Source: Adhaeribacter swui (lineage in GTDB: Bacteria; Bacteroidota; Bacteroidia; Cytophagales; Hymenobacteraceae). From it: a stretch of DNA of 64,000 nucleotides. The DNA is taken from NCBI RefSeq assembly GCF_014217805.1, contig NZ_CP055156.1:4966585-5030584 (forward strand), written 5' to 3'. This document shows, one piece after another, positions 16,526 through 26,115 of the stretch (positions are counted from its first letter, which is position 1; the number at the start of each line of letters is the position of its first letter). The notes under the pieces are model-generated. The model was given only the letters and a program-made list of their open reading frames with translations. It was not told the DNA's origin and ran no database searches. The translations under genes and the position numbers were made by a program.

Positions 16526-17461
16526 TTAAGCTATTTGCTCCAGAACAGCTAAGGCGGTTATTTTATCCTGATGCATTTGCGCGATTAGTTCTTCCAGATT
16601 TTTAAATTTTTCTTCGTCCCGGATGCGGTCCATAAACAACAGGGTAATTTCCTGATTGTATAAATCACCTGAAAAATTAAAAATATTTACCTCTACGGTG
16701 CGGGTGGTGCCCCCCACGGTAGGATTAATGCCAATACTGAGCATCCCCCCAAATAGCTGGTCTTTGATTTTTACCTGAACCACGTAAATCCCCAGTTTCG
16801 GAATTAATTTATGCGAATTGCTGATGCTGAGGTTGGCGGTAGGATACCCTAAAGTACGGCCCAACTGTTTACCCCGAACTACTGTTCCGGTTAAAGAATA
16901 ACTTCGCCCTAAGTACGCGTTAGCCGTTTTAATTTCGCCATTTTCCAGAGCCGTCCGGATTTTAGTAGAGCTTACCGCAACATTTTCAATGTCCTGGCGC
17001 GGAATTTCTTCTACCTCAAAACCTAATTCGGGCGCGTGCTGGCGTAGGTACTCAAAACTACCTGTCCGGTTGCGGCCAAAGCGGTGGTCGTAGCCAATAA
17101 CTAGTTTTTTGGTACGAATGGTTTTAATGAGAATTTCGGAGATAAACTGCTCGGAGTCTAAGTTCGCAAACTGCCGGGTAAACGGAATAATAAGTAAATA
17201 ATCGATGTTAAAAGCGCTCAGTTCGGCTATCCGTTCTTCGATGGTAGAAAGTAAATGCAGGTTTTGAATTTCGGGCTGTAAAACCAAGCGCGGATGTGGC
17301 CAAAAAGTGATGACTACACTTTGCCCGTTAACATCCTGGGTAATTTGTATTAACCGATGCAGTATTTTTTGGTGGCCCAAATGTACCCCGTCAAAAGTTC
17401 CGCTGGTTACTACTGCCTGGCTTAATTCCGGAAAATCAGAAAGACTACGAATTACCTGCAT
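16526..17461 (-). CDS. ribF: Bifunctional riboflavin kinase / FAD synthetase
   Basis: Makes FMN from riboflavin and then FAD. 311 aa. N-terminal FAD synthetase (nucleotidyltransferase) with VTSGTFDGVHLGHQKIL and the VIGYDHRFGRNRTG and VSSTKIRTALENG motifs. C-terminal riboflavin kinase with GRTLGYPTANL (PTAN motif) and GMLSIGINPTVGG. The start overlaps truB by 17 nt, so it is translationally coupled in the ftsX-DUF3098-uppP-truB-ribF operon. A truB-ribF order is common in bacteria. Confidence 0.96.
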   Translation of the reverse strand: MQVIRSLSDFPELSQAVVTSGTFDGVHLGHQKILHRLIQITQDVNGQSVVITFWPHPRLVLQPEIQNLHLLSTIEERIAELSAFNIDYLLIIPFTRQFANLDSEQFISEILIKTIRTKKLVIGYDHRFGRNRTGSFEYLRQHAPELGFEVEEIPRQDIENVAVSSTKIRTALENGEIKTANAYLGRSYSLTGTVVRGKQLGRTLGYPTANLSISNSHKLIPKLGIYVVQVKIKDQLFGGMLSIGINPTVGGTTRTVEVNIFNFSGDLYNQEITLLFMDRIRDEEKFKNLEELIAQMHQDKITALAVLEQIA

Positions 17462-18143
17462 GTTGCTCTTGTCTGTGCTGGCGGATGTTCTGGATGTCTT
17501 CTAAGGTAAGCGCCTGGTCCAGGTGAAATTCTCCGATTCGGGTACGAACTAATTGGGAGAGGTGTGCCCCGCAGCCCAATTTCACCCCAAAATCGCGAGC
17601 CAAACTACGAATGTAAGTACCCTTGGAACAAACAACCCGAAAATGGACGACGGGCAGTTCTATTGCGGTAATTTCAAACGCTTTAATATGAATAGATTTT
17701 GCTTTTATTTCGGCTTCTTCGCCCCGGCGGGCTAAAGTATAGGCTCTTTCGCCGTTAATTTTTACTGCCGAAAAAAGCGGGGGAACCTGGTCTATTTGCC
17801 CCACGAATGAGGCGGCAGTGGTTCGGATAGCTTCTTCTGTAATATGCTGGTAATCGCAAGTTTGGTCTACGGCTGTTTCCAGGTCGAAGGAAGGAGTGGT
17901 TTGCCCAATGGTAAAATGCCCGGTGTATTCTTTTTCCTGACTTTGAATTTCTTCAATTTTCTTGGTGAATTTGCCGGTACATAAAATCAACAGCCCCGAT
18001 GCTAAAGGATCTAAGGTACCCGCATGACCAATTTTTTTAATTCTGAGCTGATTACGCACTTTCTTTACCACATCAAACGAGGTCCAGTGCAAGGGTTTAT
18101 TAATTAATAAAATTTCGCCAGCTTCAAAATCGTATTCCTTCAT
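17445..18143 (-). CDS. truB: tRNA pseudouridine(55) synthase
   Basis: Makes pseudouridine 55 in the T-loop of tRNAs. About 232 aa. LLINKPLHWTSFDVVKKVR, then the catalytic GHAGTLDPLASGLLILCTG with the conserved Asp, then KINGERAYTLARRGEE and SKGTYIRSLARDFG. The ATG at 18143 follows the uppP stop by 1 nt; the frame extends three codons further to a GTG at 18152, inside uppP, which is less likely. Followed by an overlapping ribF. Confidence 0.95.
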   Translation of the reverse strand: MKEYDFEAGEILLINKPLHWTSFDVVKKVRNQLRIKKIGHAGTLDPLASGLLILCTGKFTKKIEEIQSQEKEYTGHFTIGQTTPSFDLETAVDQTCDYQHITEEAIRTTAASFVGQIDQVPPLFSAVKINGERAYTLARRGEEAEIKAKSIHIKAFEITAIELPVVHFRVVCSKGTYIRSLARDFGVKLGCGAHLSQLVRTRIGEFHLDQALTLEDIQNIRQHRQEQHAGNS

Positions 18144-18144
18144 G

Positions 18145-18984
18145 CTACACACTTAAATCCACGCCAAATAATAACAGCAATAAAAGCAAGGCTCCTAAAA
18201 TAATGCGGTAAATCCCAAAAACCCGGAAGCCGTACTTCGTTAAAAAATTGATAAAAAATTTAATGGCCAACATAGCAACTACAAAAGCTACCAAGTTGCC
18301 CAATAAAAGCACTTGAATATCGTGCGCGGATAATTGATTAAGGCTAGCTTGAATTTTAGGCGTATTCATTTTGAGAATATCGTCTTTGATATCCAGGTGC
18401 AGAAAGTCGGTGATAAATTTATAACTGGCAGCAGCCAGCATGGTAGGAATAGCCAGAAAAAAAGAAAATTCAGCAGCGGCTTTTCGCGAAATACCTTGCG
18501 CCAAACCCCCAATTATAGACGCTGCCGACCGGGATACACCCGGAATCATGGCAATACACTGAGCTATACCAATTATAAAAGCTTGTTTCGCCGAGGGAGT
18601 ACTATGCGTGGGATCGTTGTTAAACCATTTATCTACAAATAACAACACAATACCGCCCAATACCAACGATACCGCTACCGTAACCACGCTTTCCAGCATG
18701 GCATCGATTACATCGTTAAGTAAAAAGCCAATTACTACGGCTGGTAAAAAGGCGAGAAGTAACTTTTTGTAGAAATCAATGGACTGAAAAAACCGTTTCC
18801 AGTACAATACCAACACCGACAATATGGCGCCGAACTGAATATTAACGGTAAACATTTTAGTAAATTCCGAGGTGTTGATGCCCATTAAACTCGAGGCGAT
18901 GATCATGTGCCCGGTGGAAGATACAGGTAGAAATTCAGTGAGGCCTTCTACAATAGCCAGAATGATTGCGTGCCAGAAACTCAT
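18145..18984 (-). CDS. uppP: Undecaprenyl-diphosphatase
   Basis: Integral membrane enzyme (BacA family) that recycles undecaprenyl pyrophosphate to the monophosphate for peptidoglycan and polysaccharide synthesis; also linked to bacitracin resistance. 279 aa with about eight membrane helices. Active-site motifs are present: [17 protein letters not shown] near the N terminus and [15 protein letters not shown] around residue 150. Neighbour of ftsX, fitting a cell-wall and division operon. Confidence 0.96.
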   Translation of the reverse strand: MSFWHAIILAIVEGLTEFLPVSSTGHMIIASSLMGINTSEFTKMFTVNIQFGAILSVLVLYWKRFFQSIDFYKKLLLAFLPAVVIGFLLNDVIDAMLESVVTVAVSLVLGGIVLLFVDKWFNNDPTHSTPSAKQAFIIGIAQCIAMIPGVSRSAASIIGGLAQGISRKAAAEFSFFLAIPTMLAAASYKFITDFLHLDIKDDILKMNTPKIQASLNQLSAHDIQVLLLGNLVAFVVAMLAIKFFINFLTKYGFRVFGIYRIILGALLLLLLLFGVDLSV

Positions 18985-18990
18985 TTATAC

Positions 18991-19200
18991 TTACTTGCGA
19001 TCTTTCACCAGAATAGCGAAAAATTCAATGACAAACCCGATAACTAAAATAATGGGACCTAAGGTAATGCCCAGAAAACCTTCTCCGTAAGGTTCTTTAT
19101 CCAAGGTCATAATAATAAAACCAATGGCAAGCACAACTAAGCCCACGATCATCAACAAATAGTTTCGGCGGCCAAAAGCAAACTGATTTTTGTTTTCCAT
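18991..19200 (-). CDS. DUF3098 small membrane protein
   Basis: 69 aa with two hydrophobic helices (YLLMIVGLVVLAIGFIIM and GITLGPIILVIGFVIEFFAI) around a short loop (TLDKEPYGEGFL). This matches DUF3098, a Bacteroidota family of unknown function that typically lies between ftsX and uppP, as here. It is 6 nt upstream of uppP. A role in division or wall synthesis is inferred from context only. Confidence 0.85.
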   Translation of the reverse strand: MENKNQFAFGRRNYLLMIVGLVVLAIGFIIMTLDKEPYGEGFLGITLGPIILVIGFVIEFFAILVKDRK

Positions 19201-19203
19201 AAG

Positions 19204-19238
19204 TTAGGCGCTAGATTTTAGACGCTAGTCGTTTGGTT
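19204..19238. repeat. Degenerate 7-bp tandem array (NTAGNCG-like)
   Basis: Five 7-bp units in a row: TTAGGCG, CTAGATT, TTAGACG, CTAGTCG, TTTGGTT. It lies in the ftsX-DUF3098 spacer. A possible inverted partner near 19292-19330 is too diverged to be sure of. Confidence 0.45.
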
Positions 19239-19334
19239 TGGATATTTTAAATTTTTAAAAATCTATTTAGATAAACTGCTATTACTGATTAAAACTTAAT
19301 AGGTTAGGTTCTAACTTTTACTAGCTGTTATTGC

Positions 19335-20234
19335 TTAATAAAGTTCATCCAGAGATAAACGCATGTATTTCCGGACAGCCCTGTAAGAGCTGATAAAGCC
19401 GATTACCATTCCCAGTAACACCAATATCCCGGCCAGAATAATTAATTTGGTTTCGTCGCGGAGTAAATACAATTCGTTGATCTGGTAATAAGCGTAGGTT
19501 AGCAAACCTAACAACATACCCGAAGCCAGTAATCCGCTGATTAAACCCTGAAAAATAGCCCGGTTCATGAACGGTTTCTGAATAAAACCAGAAGTAGCGC
19601 CCACTAACTGCATGCTCCGGATTAAAAAACGTTGCGAAAACATGGCGAGCTTTATGGTATTATTAATCAAAATAATAACTACGAATACCAGAATAGCCGC
19701 GAAACTTAGCAGGATAATGCTGATTTTTTTTAAATTTTGATTTATAGAATCGATTAAGCTGGCTACATACTGCACTTCGTATACCCCATCAATCTCTTCT
19801 AATTCTGCTTTAATTTTTTTCAGATGTTCAGAATCCGCAAAATCCGGGTTAATGTTTAAAATGTAGGCGTCGCGCAAAGGGTTATCGCCCAGAAAAGCCA
19901 TAAAGTCTTCGCCACTTTCCTGAATAAATTCTTTCGCGCCTTCTTCTTTCGAAAAAAATCGCACTTGCGGCTCCTGGTTTAAGTAGGCGATGTATTCTTT
20001 CTGGGAAAGAACATTTTTCATGCGGGCCAGTTGAGTTTGGGTTAAATCAAAATCCAGGTAAACCTGCACCTCAATGCTCTGCTTTACTACATCGGATAAT
20101 TTACCCGCGTGAATGAGCAAAGTGCTGAACAAGCCAATAACGAACAAAGCCAGGGTAATAGTAAAAATAACCATGGCATGCGGGTAGCTACCTAGCTTTT
20201 TTTTACGGGTGGGTTTATTGGGTTGTCTGGCCAT
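19335..20234 (-). CDS. ftsX: Cell division protein FtsX (permease-like)
   Basis: Membrane component of the FtsEX complex that controls peptidoglycan hydrolases at the septum. 299 aa: basic N terminus (RQPNKPTRKKKLGSYPHA), first helix (MVIFTITLALFVIGLFSTLL), a periplasmic domain (residues 45-170), then three helices at the C terminus (IILLSFAAILVFVVIILINN; GLISGLLASGMLLGLLTYA; IILAGILVLLGMVIGFISSY). The ATPase gene ftsE is not adjacent, as is common in Bacteroidota. First gene of the operon, preceded by a good promoter match. Confidence 0.92.
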   Translation of the reverse strand: MARQPNKPTRKKKLGSYPHAMVIFTITLALFVIGLFSTLLIHAGKLSDVVKQSIEVQVYLDFDLTQTQLARMKNVLSQKEYIAYLNQEPQVRFFSKEEGAKEFIQESGEDFMAFLGDNPLRDAYILNINPDFADSEHLKKIKAELEEIDGVYEVQYVASLIDSINQNLKKISIILLSFAAILVFVVIILINNTIKLAMFSQRFLIRSMQLVGATSGFIQKPFMNRAIFQGLISGLLASGMLLGLLTYAYYQINELYLLRDETKLIILAGILVLLGMVIGFISSYRAVRKYMRLSLDELY

Positions 20235-20250
20235 ATACTCTTTTGCCCGG

Positions 20251-20281
20251 CAAAATTAAGAATAAAAACCAGAGTTATCAA
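20251..20281 (-). promoter_or_regulatory. Promoter of the ftsX operon
   Basis: On the minus strand TTG (20281-20279), 20 nt, then TAATTTTG (20258-20251): both the -33 and the -7 element match the Bacteroidota housekeeping promoter with ideal spacing. The start codon is 16 nt beyond the -7 box, so the leader would be about 10 nt. Confidence 0.55.
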
Positions 20282-20307
20282 TTATCATTTACCAGTTAGT
20301 AGCTATT
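20273..20307. repeat. Degenerate 7-bp tandem array overlapping the ftsX promoter
   Basis: Five 7-bp units: AGTTATC, AATTATC, ATTTACC, AGTTAGT, AGCTATT. The array covers the -33 element of the ftsX promoter. No convincing inverted partner is seen. The remainder of the spacer to 20464 holds AT palindromes at 20329-20350 and 20444-20471. Confidence 0.5.
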
Positions 20308-20464
20308 CGTCCTTTTTGCACTAACAGATTTTTTAAAAATTTAAAATTTCAGGCGCCAAATTGGTATGATAAGAGGATGGGCAGCTTTAATTTATTTGAT
20401 AAGTATGCAACTAAATGCAGCAGGTAAGTAAGCCCGAACTGCAAATTTTTAATTTTTTAAAATT

Positions 20465-23400
20465 TTAAAGTCCAACGCGTTCGTCAGAATCAATAATAAT
20501 TTTTTCGGGTGGTTTCCGCATTCGGCGACGCATTTTGCGGCGGGCAAATAATTCCGCAAAAGTGTCGAACCTTTCGGTGTGTAAAATACTGCCCCGTAAA
20601 CTGCTCACGGTATTTTGGCCGAAAGTAGTGGTATAGGCATACGGAATAATGTTGTACTCTAACTTAAGCCGCAGCTTGCCGTCCTCGCGCAAATATATAT
20701 CAGCCCGCCACGAACCAGGAACTTCCGAGCCGGTTGGATTATAGTTAGGGCTAGATGGATCATTATTTAAATTGCTACCCGGCAAGCCTCCTTCGTGACT
20801 TAACCGCAAAAGGCCTTTAAAAAACGAGTAACTCAGCCGCAGTTGTAAATCGTTTAATTGCTCGTTACTGAAACCATCCAAGCCAATATCAATTTCTAAA
20901 TTACTATCGAGTTGCGAAATTAAATTACCTAACTGGTTAGATAAAGCCTGACTTAAACTGCTGGTTAACCCGAGCGCATTATCTACCTGGGCGCCTACAT
21001 TTGTCTGGGTAGCATTGGCCGGATCGGATAAACGTTTTAAGATGAGTAAATTAAAAACCTGGCGGTTCAGCTCGTCTTGGTTATTGCGGATATCGGCCAA
21101 GTAGGCATTTATTTGCGTTTCTAAGGCCGACGGGGTATCTTCAAACTCCAGGTTAAGCTTAATTTCCGGTGAAAGTAATTTACCATCCAAATCCATCACG
21201 GCGGTTACGGGATACCGGATATTGCTTTGGTTTTGCTGGGTAATACTGGCCGGCAACGCAATACGCTGGGTATAGGTAGCAGTTAAGTCCATAATACCCG
21301 CATATGGATCGCCGTTCCAGGTAATGGTGCCGCCCGGCCGAATATTAAAGCCTTTCCGGATAATGTTGTACAGCGTAAAATTATAATAGCCCCGCACTAT
21401 TTCTACCTGGCCATCCATGGTAAACTCGCCGCGGGTATCTATATTTAAATTAATGCGGCCATTGCCCGAGCCCCGCACAATATCACCGGTTTCTTCGTCA
21501 AAAATAATCTCCAGTTCAGCGTCGTCGGTTATGCCCAGATCAAACTTTAAATTGATGCCGGCCAAATTAACTTCAGGTATATTATCAGTAGGACCTGTGG
21601 CAACTGAATCGGCTTTTTTATGATTTACAAACTGAATGTAGCTTTGTTGCCGGGCTTCTTGCTGGCCATCCAGCGGGATAGACATTTTGGTACCGGAGTC
21701 GCTGCGGGCATTAACCGTGATAAATAAATTAGAAGGAGTACCGGTTAAACTGGCCGTTCCGCTGGCAATGGCCGTACCATAGTACAAAGAATTTTGCGCC
21801 CGGGTCGTATTTAAAACCATAAACCGCCGGAAATCCCCTTTTAAATCCAGGTTCATGTTCCGGAAACCTTGGTGCTGAATGCTGCCGACAATGGTAGCAG
21901 CATTGTTAAACATATCCCGAACGCGAATATTTTGAAAAGCAATATCTTTATCAGAGAAGTAAATCCGGTCGCTAAAAGTATAATAGGTATTTAGGTAATT
22001 CACCCGGAACCGGCCGTTGGTAACAAAAGCTGAACCAATCAGAATGGGTGCATCCAAATCGCCATTTATCTGTACCCGGCCTTCCATAATGCCCGATAAA
22101 TCAGAGAAAAGCGTTTTAAGCAGTGGCTCCACCAGTTTAATGGGGGCTTCGTCCATTACGGCCAATAAGTTTAAAGGATTGTTTTCGGATTGGGGGTTAT
22201 AATCTCCGGAAACAGAAACCACGCGCATATTATTCCGGAATACGCCCAAATCAACCTTCACCTTATCTTCATTTTTATCCCAATCCGTGGAACCGGCAAT
22301 TTCGCCGATGTAAATGGTATCCAGCTTTAGCGAATCTACTTTTAATTTACTGAGAACAATAGGTTTATTGAATAAACTGGCAGCCGAAGCCCGGGCGTTT
22401 AATACCCCCGAAATTTCCTGGTTTATAAGAGGTACCAGATTTTGCAGTTGAAAATTTTTAACGTCCAGTATTAATTCTTTTTCCGGATATCGGGAAACGT
22501 TACCACCCAGATTGATGCTTTGGTTACCAAAATAAAGCTCCAGGTTATTGATATCGATCTCTTTGCCGGCTCCCCCAATTACGATGCTGTTACCCGGCCG
22601 GATGTTCCATTGCTTACCCAGAACAGTGATGTTCGATTGATTAAATTCTACCTGTACTTTATCCGGCAGAAAACCAATGTTACCGGCTACTGCGGCTTTA
22701 TTTGTGCTACCTGTTTGAGCAATATTAGCGGCAAAATTAATGGTACTGTCGTTCCAAATGCCTTCCACGAATAAGTTTTCGGAGGGTGCAGCGTTCGCAA
22801 ATTGTTGGTTGCGCGAAGTAAAAACTAAACTGGCTAAAACGTAGGTACTGGTTCTTAATTTAGAGTTATCAAATTCTAGTTCGTTGTTGTAGAAGCGATA
22901 TTTGCCGTAAATTAAAGTGTCTACGTGGCTATATAGCGTGAAAATAGAATTTCGGCCTTGCCGGAAGTTGCCCGTAAATAAAGTGTTTGGGGCAATGTAT
23001 AAATCCGGAAGATAAGCTTTTAAAAAGGAGTTGCCTTGTTTAAACCGGAGGTTCATGTTTAAATTATAATCCGGCCCTTCGTACGGTTTTTTGTTTTGAT
23101 AATACGTTTCGGTAGCGGCTTTATTACTTTTAAAACTAAGAACATCTTCGCGCACAAACGTGGTTAAATCCGCAATCAGCCGCGAAATTTGAAAATTTCC
23201 GGAGGCCGTAAAATCCGCAATATTACTGCTGGCCTGAATGGTACGCCCAACTTGATTAATGGCTGATAAGACCGCAACTGAATCAAAATCAATGATTTCT
23301 TGGCCGTACGTTAAAGTAGTTTTTTTAAAAGTAGCCTGACCTAATACGTCATCCAGGTTAATGCCGGTAAAATTTAAATCGGCATCGGTTTGTAAAATAA

Positions 23401-25045
23401 ACCGGCGGTTGGCCAATTTTAAAGTCTGCAAATCTGCCCGGTTAATGTTGGCTGTTAAATCAAAAGCAGGTTGCGGCTCACTTAAGTTTACAGTGCCATC
23501 CGCCGTTAAGATTAAATTAGGATCGTTAATCTTTAGCTTTCCGGCAACCAATTGCCGGCTGAGGGTGGCATCTGTAGTAATGTTACGGTAATTATAACCC
23601 ATAATACCCACCGACTGAATGGTAGCATCCAGGTTTAAGCGGGCGTTTTGCAAATTAAACCCGGTACCTTTTACCCGCCCGTTCATGGTAACAGCTTGCA
23701 GCGTACGGGTATCGCCCAGAAAAGTACCCAACGCAAACCGATCGGTTTTTAAATCGCCGGTGTAGGTAGATAAATCCGGATTTTTATTAATTTTTAAATT
23801 TATATCCGATACCACTTTGCCTAAAGCGGTAGCAAAAGAACCATGTGCCACAAAGTCGGAGTAAAAACCTAAAAAATCGCCTTGTAGTTTTACCGTACCT
23901 AATCGTTCCAGCATGGCCCGGTTTTCAGCAGGTATAAATTTTTTTAAATCTTTGGCGTTAATAACCGAAGGTTTTAGTTTTAAATCAGCAAAGGTTTCTT
24001 TGTAGCTTGGCAAACCATCGGCGCTTAAACTCCCCACCAAATGCGTTTTTTCGCCGTAATACAGATCAATGTGTTTTGCATTAAACCGCCGTACTTTGCC
24101 TTTTGCCTCGCCCGAAATTAAAATTTTCTCGTTCCAATCTTTTAACTCGGGCGCAAAAATGGCTATGTCGTCTGAGAAGACGGCCGAAGAATCTAGTGTG
24201 GCTGTAACCTGCACACTGTCGTTGAAAGAAGTAAAATTCCAGAACCGTTTATAATCAAACCGCACATAATGGCGTAAATTGCTGCTGTTTAAGCGCAAAT
24301 CCAGGTCGGCAAATTCCCAGAAAGTGGGCGCATACACCATGCGGGCATCCAGGTTCTTCAGTTTGGCATTGGATCTATGCTCGTGGGCCTGTAAATCCGT
24401 TAACCGTACCTGAATGGTATCGCCCAGAAAAGCAATTTCGGATAATTTTACGTTAATGCTGTCAATATCCAGGTGCTGGTAATCCATACCAAAAGTGGTT
24501 GGTTTTCGTTTTTGGTTTTCGTAACGAAAATGGCCGTTCTGCACAATTAGGTTATTGATTTTAAAATCGAACGTACCTTTGGTGGTAGTGGTGGTATCTT
24601 TTTTCACCAACCGTTTAATAGCCGCGATAAAAACGCTTAAATTCATGGAATCGGCATCCTGATACCGGATAAAAGCGGCGTGCGGATCTGTGAGTTTTAA
24701 CTCATTAATGGTAAGCTGCCGGTAATTGCGGGGCGAAAAACCGCTTAAACTGGCTTCGGCTTCGCCGATGTAAAATAATTCTTCTTGCTTCTGATCAAGA
24801 ACTTTTACTTTTTCCAGTATAACTTTGTTAAAAAAACGAATAGCAACCCGCCCGATCGTTACCTGGTGGCCAATTTTATCAGAAAGCAGGGCAGAGGCTT
24901 TTTGTACCACCCGGGTTTGAATGGCAGGCTGACGTAGGGCAATAACTAAGCCCGTAAACAATAGAAGAATAAATAAAAACAGGCCGAAAACTATCCGGAG
25001 AGTAGTTTTTAAAATACCAGCCCATTTTATTTTATTATTTTCCAA
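20465..25045 (-). CDS. tamB: Translocation/assembly module TamB (DUF490)
   Basis: 1526-aa AsmA-like bridge protein of the envelope, thought to carry phospholipids or assist outer-membrane protein assembly between inner and outer membranes. One N-terminal signal anchor (ILKTTLRIVFGLFLFILLLF), a very long series of amphipathic beta strands, and the C-terminal TamB domain (GFNIRPGGTITWNGDPYAG, LDLTATYTQRIALP, LILKRLSDP, LRLSHEGGLPGS). The start is a TTG at 25045: the preceding codon is a stop and the next in-frame ATG is about 145 codons in. It is divergent from tsaD with 6 nt between start codons, so its promoter must lie inside tsaD. Confidence 0.92.
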   Translation of the reverse strand: MENNKIKWAGILKTTLRIVFGLFLFILLLFTGLVIALRQPAIQTRVVQKASALLSDKIGHQVTIGRVAIRFFNKVILEKVKVLDQKQEELFYIGEAEASLSGFSPRNYRQLTINELKLTDPHAAFIRYQDADSMNLSVFIAAIKRLVKKDTTTTTKGTFDFKINNLIVQNGHFRYENQKRKPTTFGMDYQHLDIDSINVKLSEIAFLGDTIQVRLTDLQAHEHRSNAKLKNLDARMVYAPTFWEFADLDLRLNSSNLRHYVRFDYKRFWNFTSFNDSVQVTATLDSSAVFSDDIAIFAPELKDWNEKILISGEAKGKVRRFNAKHIDLYYGEKTHLVGSLSADGLPSYKETFADLKLKPSVINAKDLKKFIPAENRAMLERLGTVKLQGDFLGFYSDFVAHGSFATALGKVVSDINLKINKNPDLSTYTGDLKTDRFALGTFLGDTRTLQAVTMNGRVKGTGFNLQNARLNLDATIQSVGIMGYNYRNITTDATLSRQLVAGKLKINDPNLILTADGTVNLSEPQPAFDLTANINRADLQTLKLANRRFILQTDADLNFTGINLDDVLGQATFKKTTLTYGQEIIDFDSVAVLSAINQVGRTIQASSNIADFTASGNFQISRLIADLTTFVREDVLSFKSNKAATETYYQNKKPYEGPDYNLNMNLRFKQGNSFLKAYLPDLYIAPNTLFTGNFRQGRNSIFTLYSHVDTLIYGKYRFYNNELEFDNSKLRTSTYVLASLVFTSRNQQFANAAPSENLFVEGIWNDSTINFAANIAQTGSTNKAAVAGNIGFLPDKVQVEFNQSNITVLGKQWNIRPGNSIVIGGAGKEIDINNLELYFGNQSINLGGNVSRYPEKELILDVKNFQLQNLVPLINQEISGVLNARASAASLFNKPIVLSKLKVDSLKLDTIYIGEIAGSTDWDKNEDKVKVDLGVFRNNMRVVSVSGDYNPQSENNPLNLLAVMDEAPIKLVEPLLKTLFSDLSGIMEGRVQINGDLDAPILIGSAFVTNGRFRVNYLNTYYTFSDRIYFSDKDIAFQNIRVRDMFNNAATIVGSIQHQGFRNMNLDLKGDFRRFMVLNTTRAQNSLYYGTAIASGTASLTGTPSNLFITVNARSDSGTKMSIPLDGQQEARQQSYIQFVNHKKADSVATGPTDNIPEVNLAGINLKFDLGITDDAELEIIFDEETGDIVRGSGNGRINLNIDTRGEFTMDGQVEIVRGYYNFTLYNIIRKGFNIRPGGTITWNGDPYAGIMDLTATYTQRIALPASITQQNQSNIRYPVTAVMDLDGKLLSPEIKLNLEFEDTPSALETQINAYLADIRNNQDELNRQVFNLLILKRLSDPANATQTNVGAQVDNALGLTSSLSQALSNQLGNLISQLDSNLEIDIGLDGFSNEQLNDLQLRLSYSFFKGLLRLSHEGGLPGSNLNNDPSSPNYNPTGSEVPGSWRADIYLREDGKLRLKLEYNIIPYAYTTTFGQNTVSSLRGSILHTERFDTFAELFARRKMRRRMRKPPEKIIIDSDERVGL

Positions 25046-25051
25046 TTAACT

Positions 25052-26056
25052 ATGAGTCCAACAATTTTAGCAATAGAGTCATCCTGCGACGATACTTCCG
25101 CCGCGGTTATTAGCGGAGGCAAGGTATTAGCCAACATCGTAGCTACCCAGGAGGTTCATAAACAATACGGCGGCGTGGTTCCGGAATTAGCCTCAAGGGC
25201 CCATCAGCAAAATATTGTTCCGGTGGTAACGCAAGCCTTACTTACGGCAAAGATAACAAAAAACGACTTAGATGCGGTAGCCTTTACCCGCGGCCCGGGA
25301 TTGTTAGGTGCCTTGCTAGTAGGCAGTTCTTTTGCCAAAGCTTTTGCCCTGGGTTTACAGTTGACATTAATCGAAGTAAACCACATGCAAGCGCATATTC
25401 TAGCGCATTTTATCGATGAACCAAAGCCGCAGTTTCCTTTTTTATGTTTAACCGTAAGTGGCGGCCATACCCAAATTGTATTGGTAAAAGATTATTTGCA
25501 GATGCAGGTTTTAGGCCAAACCACCGATGATGCCGTGGGCGAAGCTTTCGACAAATCCGCGAAATTACTGGGATTACCTTATCCGGGTGGTCCATTACTT
25601 GACCGAACCGCTGCTACAGGTAACCCGGATCGTTTTACCTTTCCCATTGTGAGTATGCCCGGTTACGATTATTCTTTTAGCGGCATTAAAACCTCTATCT
25701 TGTATTTCCTCCGGGAAAATACAACGAAAAACCCCAATTTTATTGCCGAAAACTTACCGGATATTTGCGCCAGCATTCAAAATGCTTTAATTAAAACTTT
25801 ACTGAATAAATTAATATTGGCCGCCAAAGAAACGGGTATTCGCCAGATTGCCATTGCTGGTGGCGTTTCGGCTAATTCGGGTTTACGAAAAGCACTTACA
25901 GAAGCTGCTACTAAATATAATTGGCAGGTATACATTCCGGATTTCCAATACTGCACTGATAATGCCGCTATGATTGCCATAGCCGCGCACTATAAATTTT
26001 TACAAGGTGAATTCACGGACCAATACGCCAGCCCGGATCCCCGGTATAAGTTATAA
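25052..26056 (+). CDS. tsaD: tRNA threonylcarbamoyladenosine synthase subunit TsaD
   Basis: Catalytic subunit that transfers the threonylcarbamoyl group to A37 of ANN-decoding tRNAs, with TsaB and TsaE (not in this window). 334 aa. N-terminal ILAIESSCDDTSAA, VPELASRAHQ, the metal-binding HMQAH (His111, His115), SGGHTQI, VGEAFDKSAKLLGLPYPGG and IAGGVSANSGLR are all intact. Start is the ATG at 25052, 6 nt from the divergent tamB start; its promoter would lie within tamB coding sequence. It ends at a perfect palindrome. Confidence 0.97.
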   Translation: MSPTILAIESSCDDTSAAVISGGKVLANIVATQEVHKQYGGVVPELASRAHQQNIVPVVTQALLTAKITKNDLDAVAFTRGPGLLGALLVGSSFAKAFALGLQLTLIEVNHMQAHILAHFIDEPKPQFPFLCLTVSGGHTQIVLVKDYLQMQVLGQTTDDAVGEAFDKSAKLLGLPYPGGPLLDRTAATGNPDRFTFPIVSMPGYDYSFSGIKTSILYFLRENTTKNPNFIAENLPDICASIQNALIKTLLNKLILAAKETGIRQIAIAGGVSANSGLRKALTEAATKYNWQVYIPDFQYCTDNAAMIAIAAHYKFLQGEFTDQYASPDPRYKL

Positions 26057-26076
26057 TGGGGAGCTTGGATGATGCT

Positions 26077-26108
26077 GGAATTTCAAAAATTTAAATTTTT
26101 GAAATTCC
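26077..26108. terminator. Loopless palindrome between convergent genes
   Basis: Perfect 16+16 bp palindrome (GGAATTTCAAAAATTT and its reverse complement) between tsaD and the DinB-like gene. It could terminate both transcripts, but there is no long T-run after it, and its core is the recurrent AAATTT-type AT palindrome of this genome. Confidence 0.5.
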
Positions 26109-26115
26109 GGATTTT

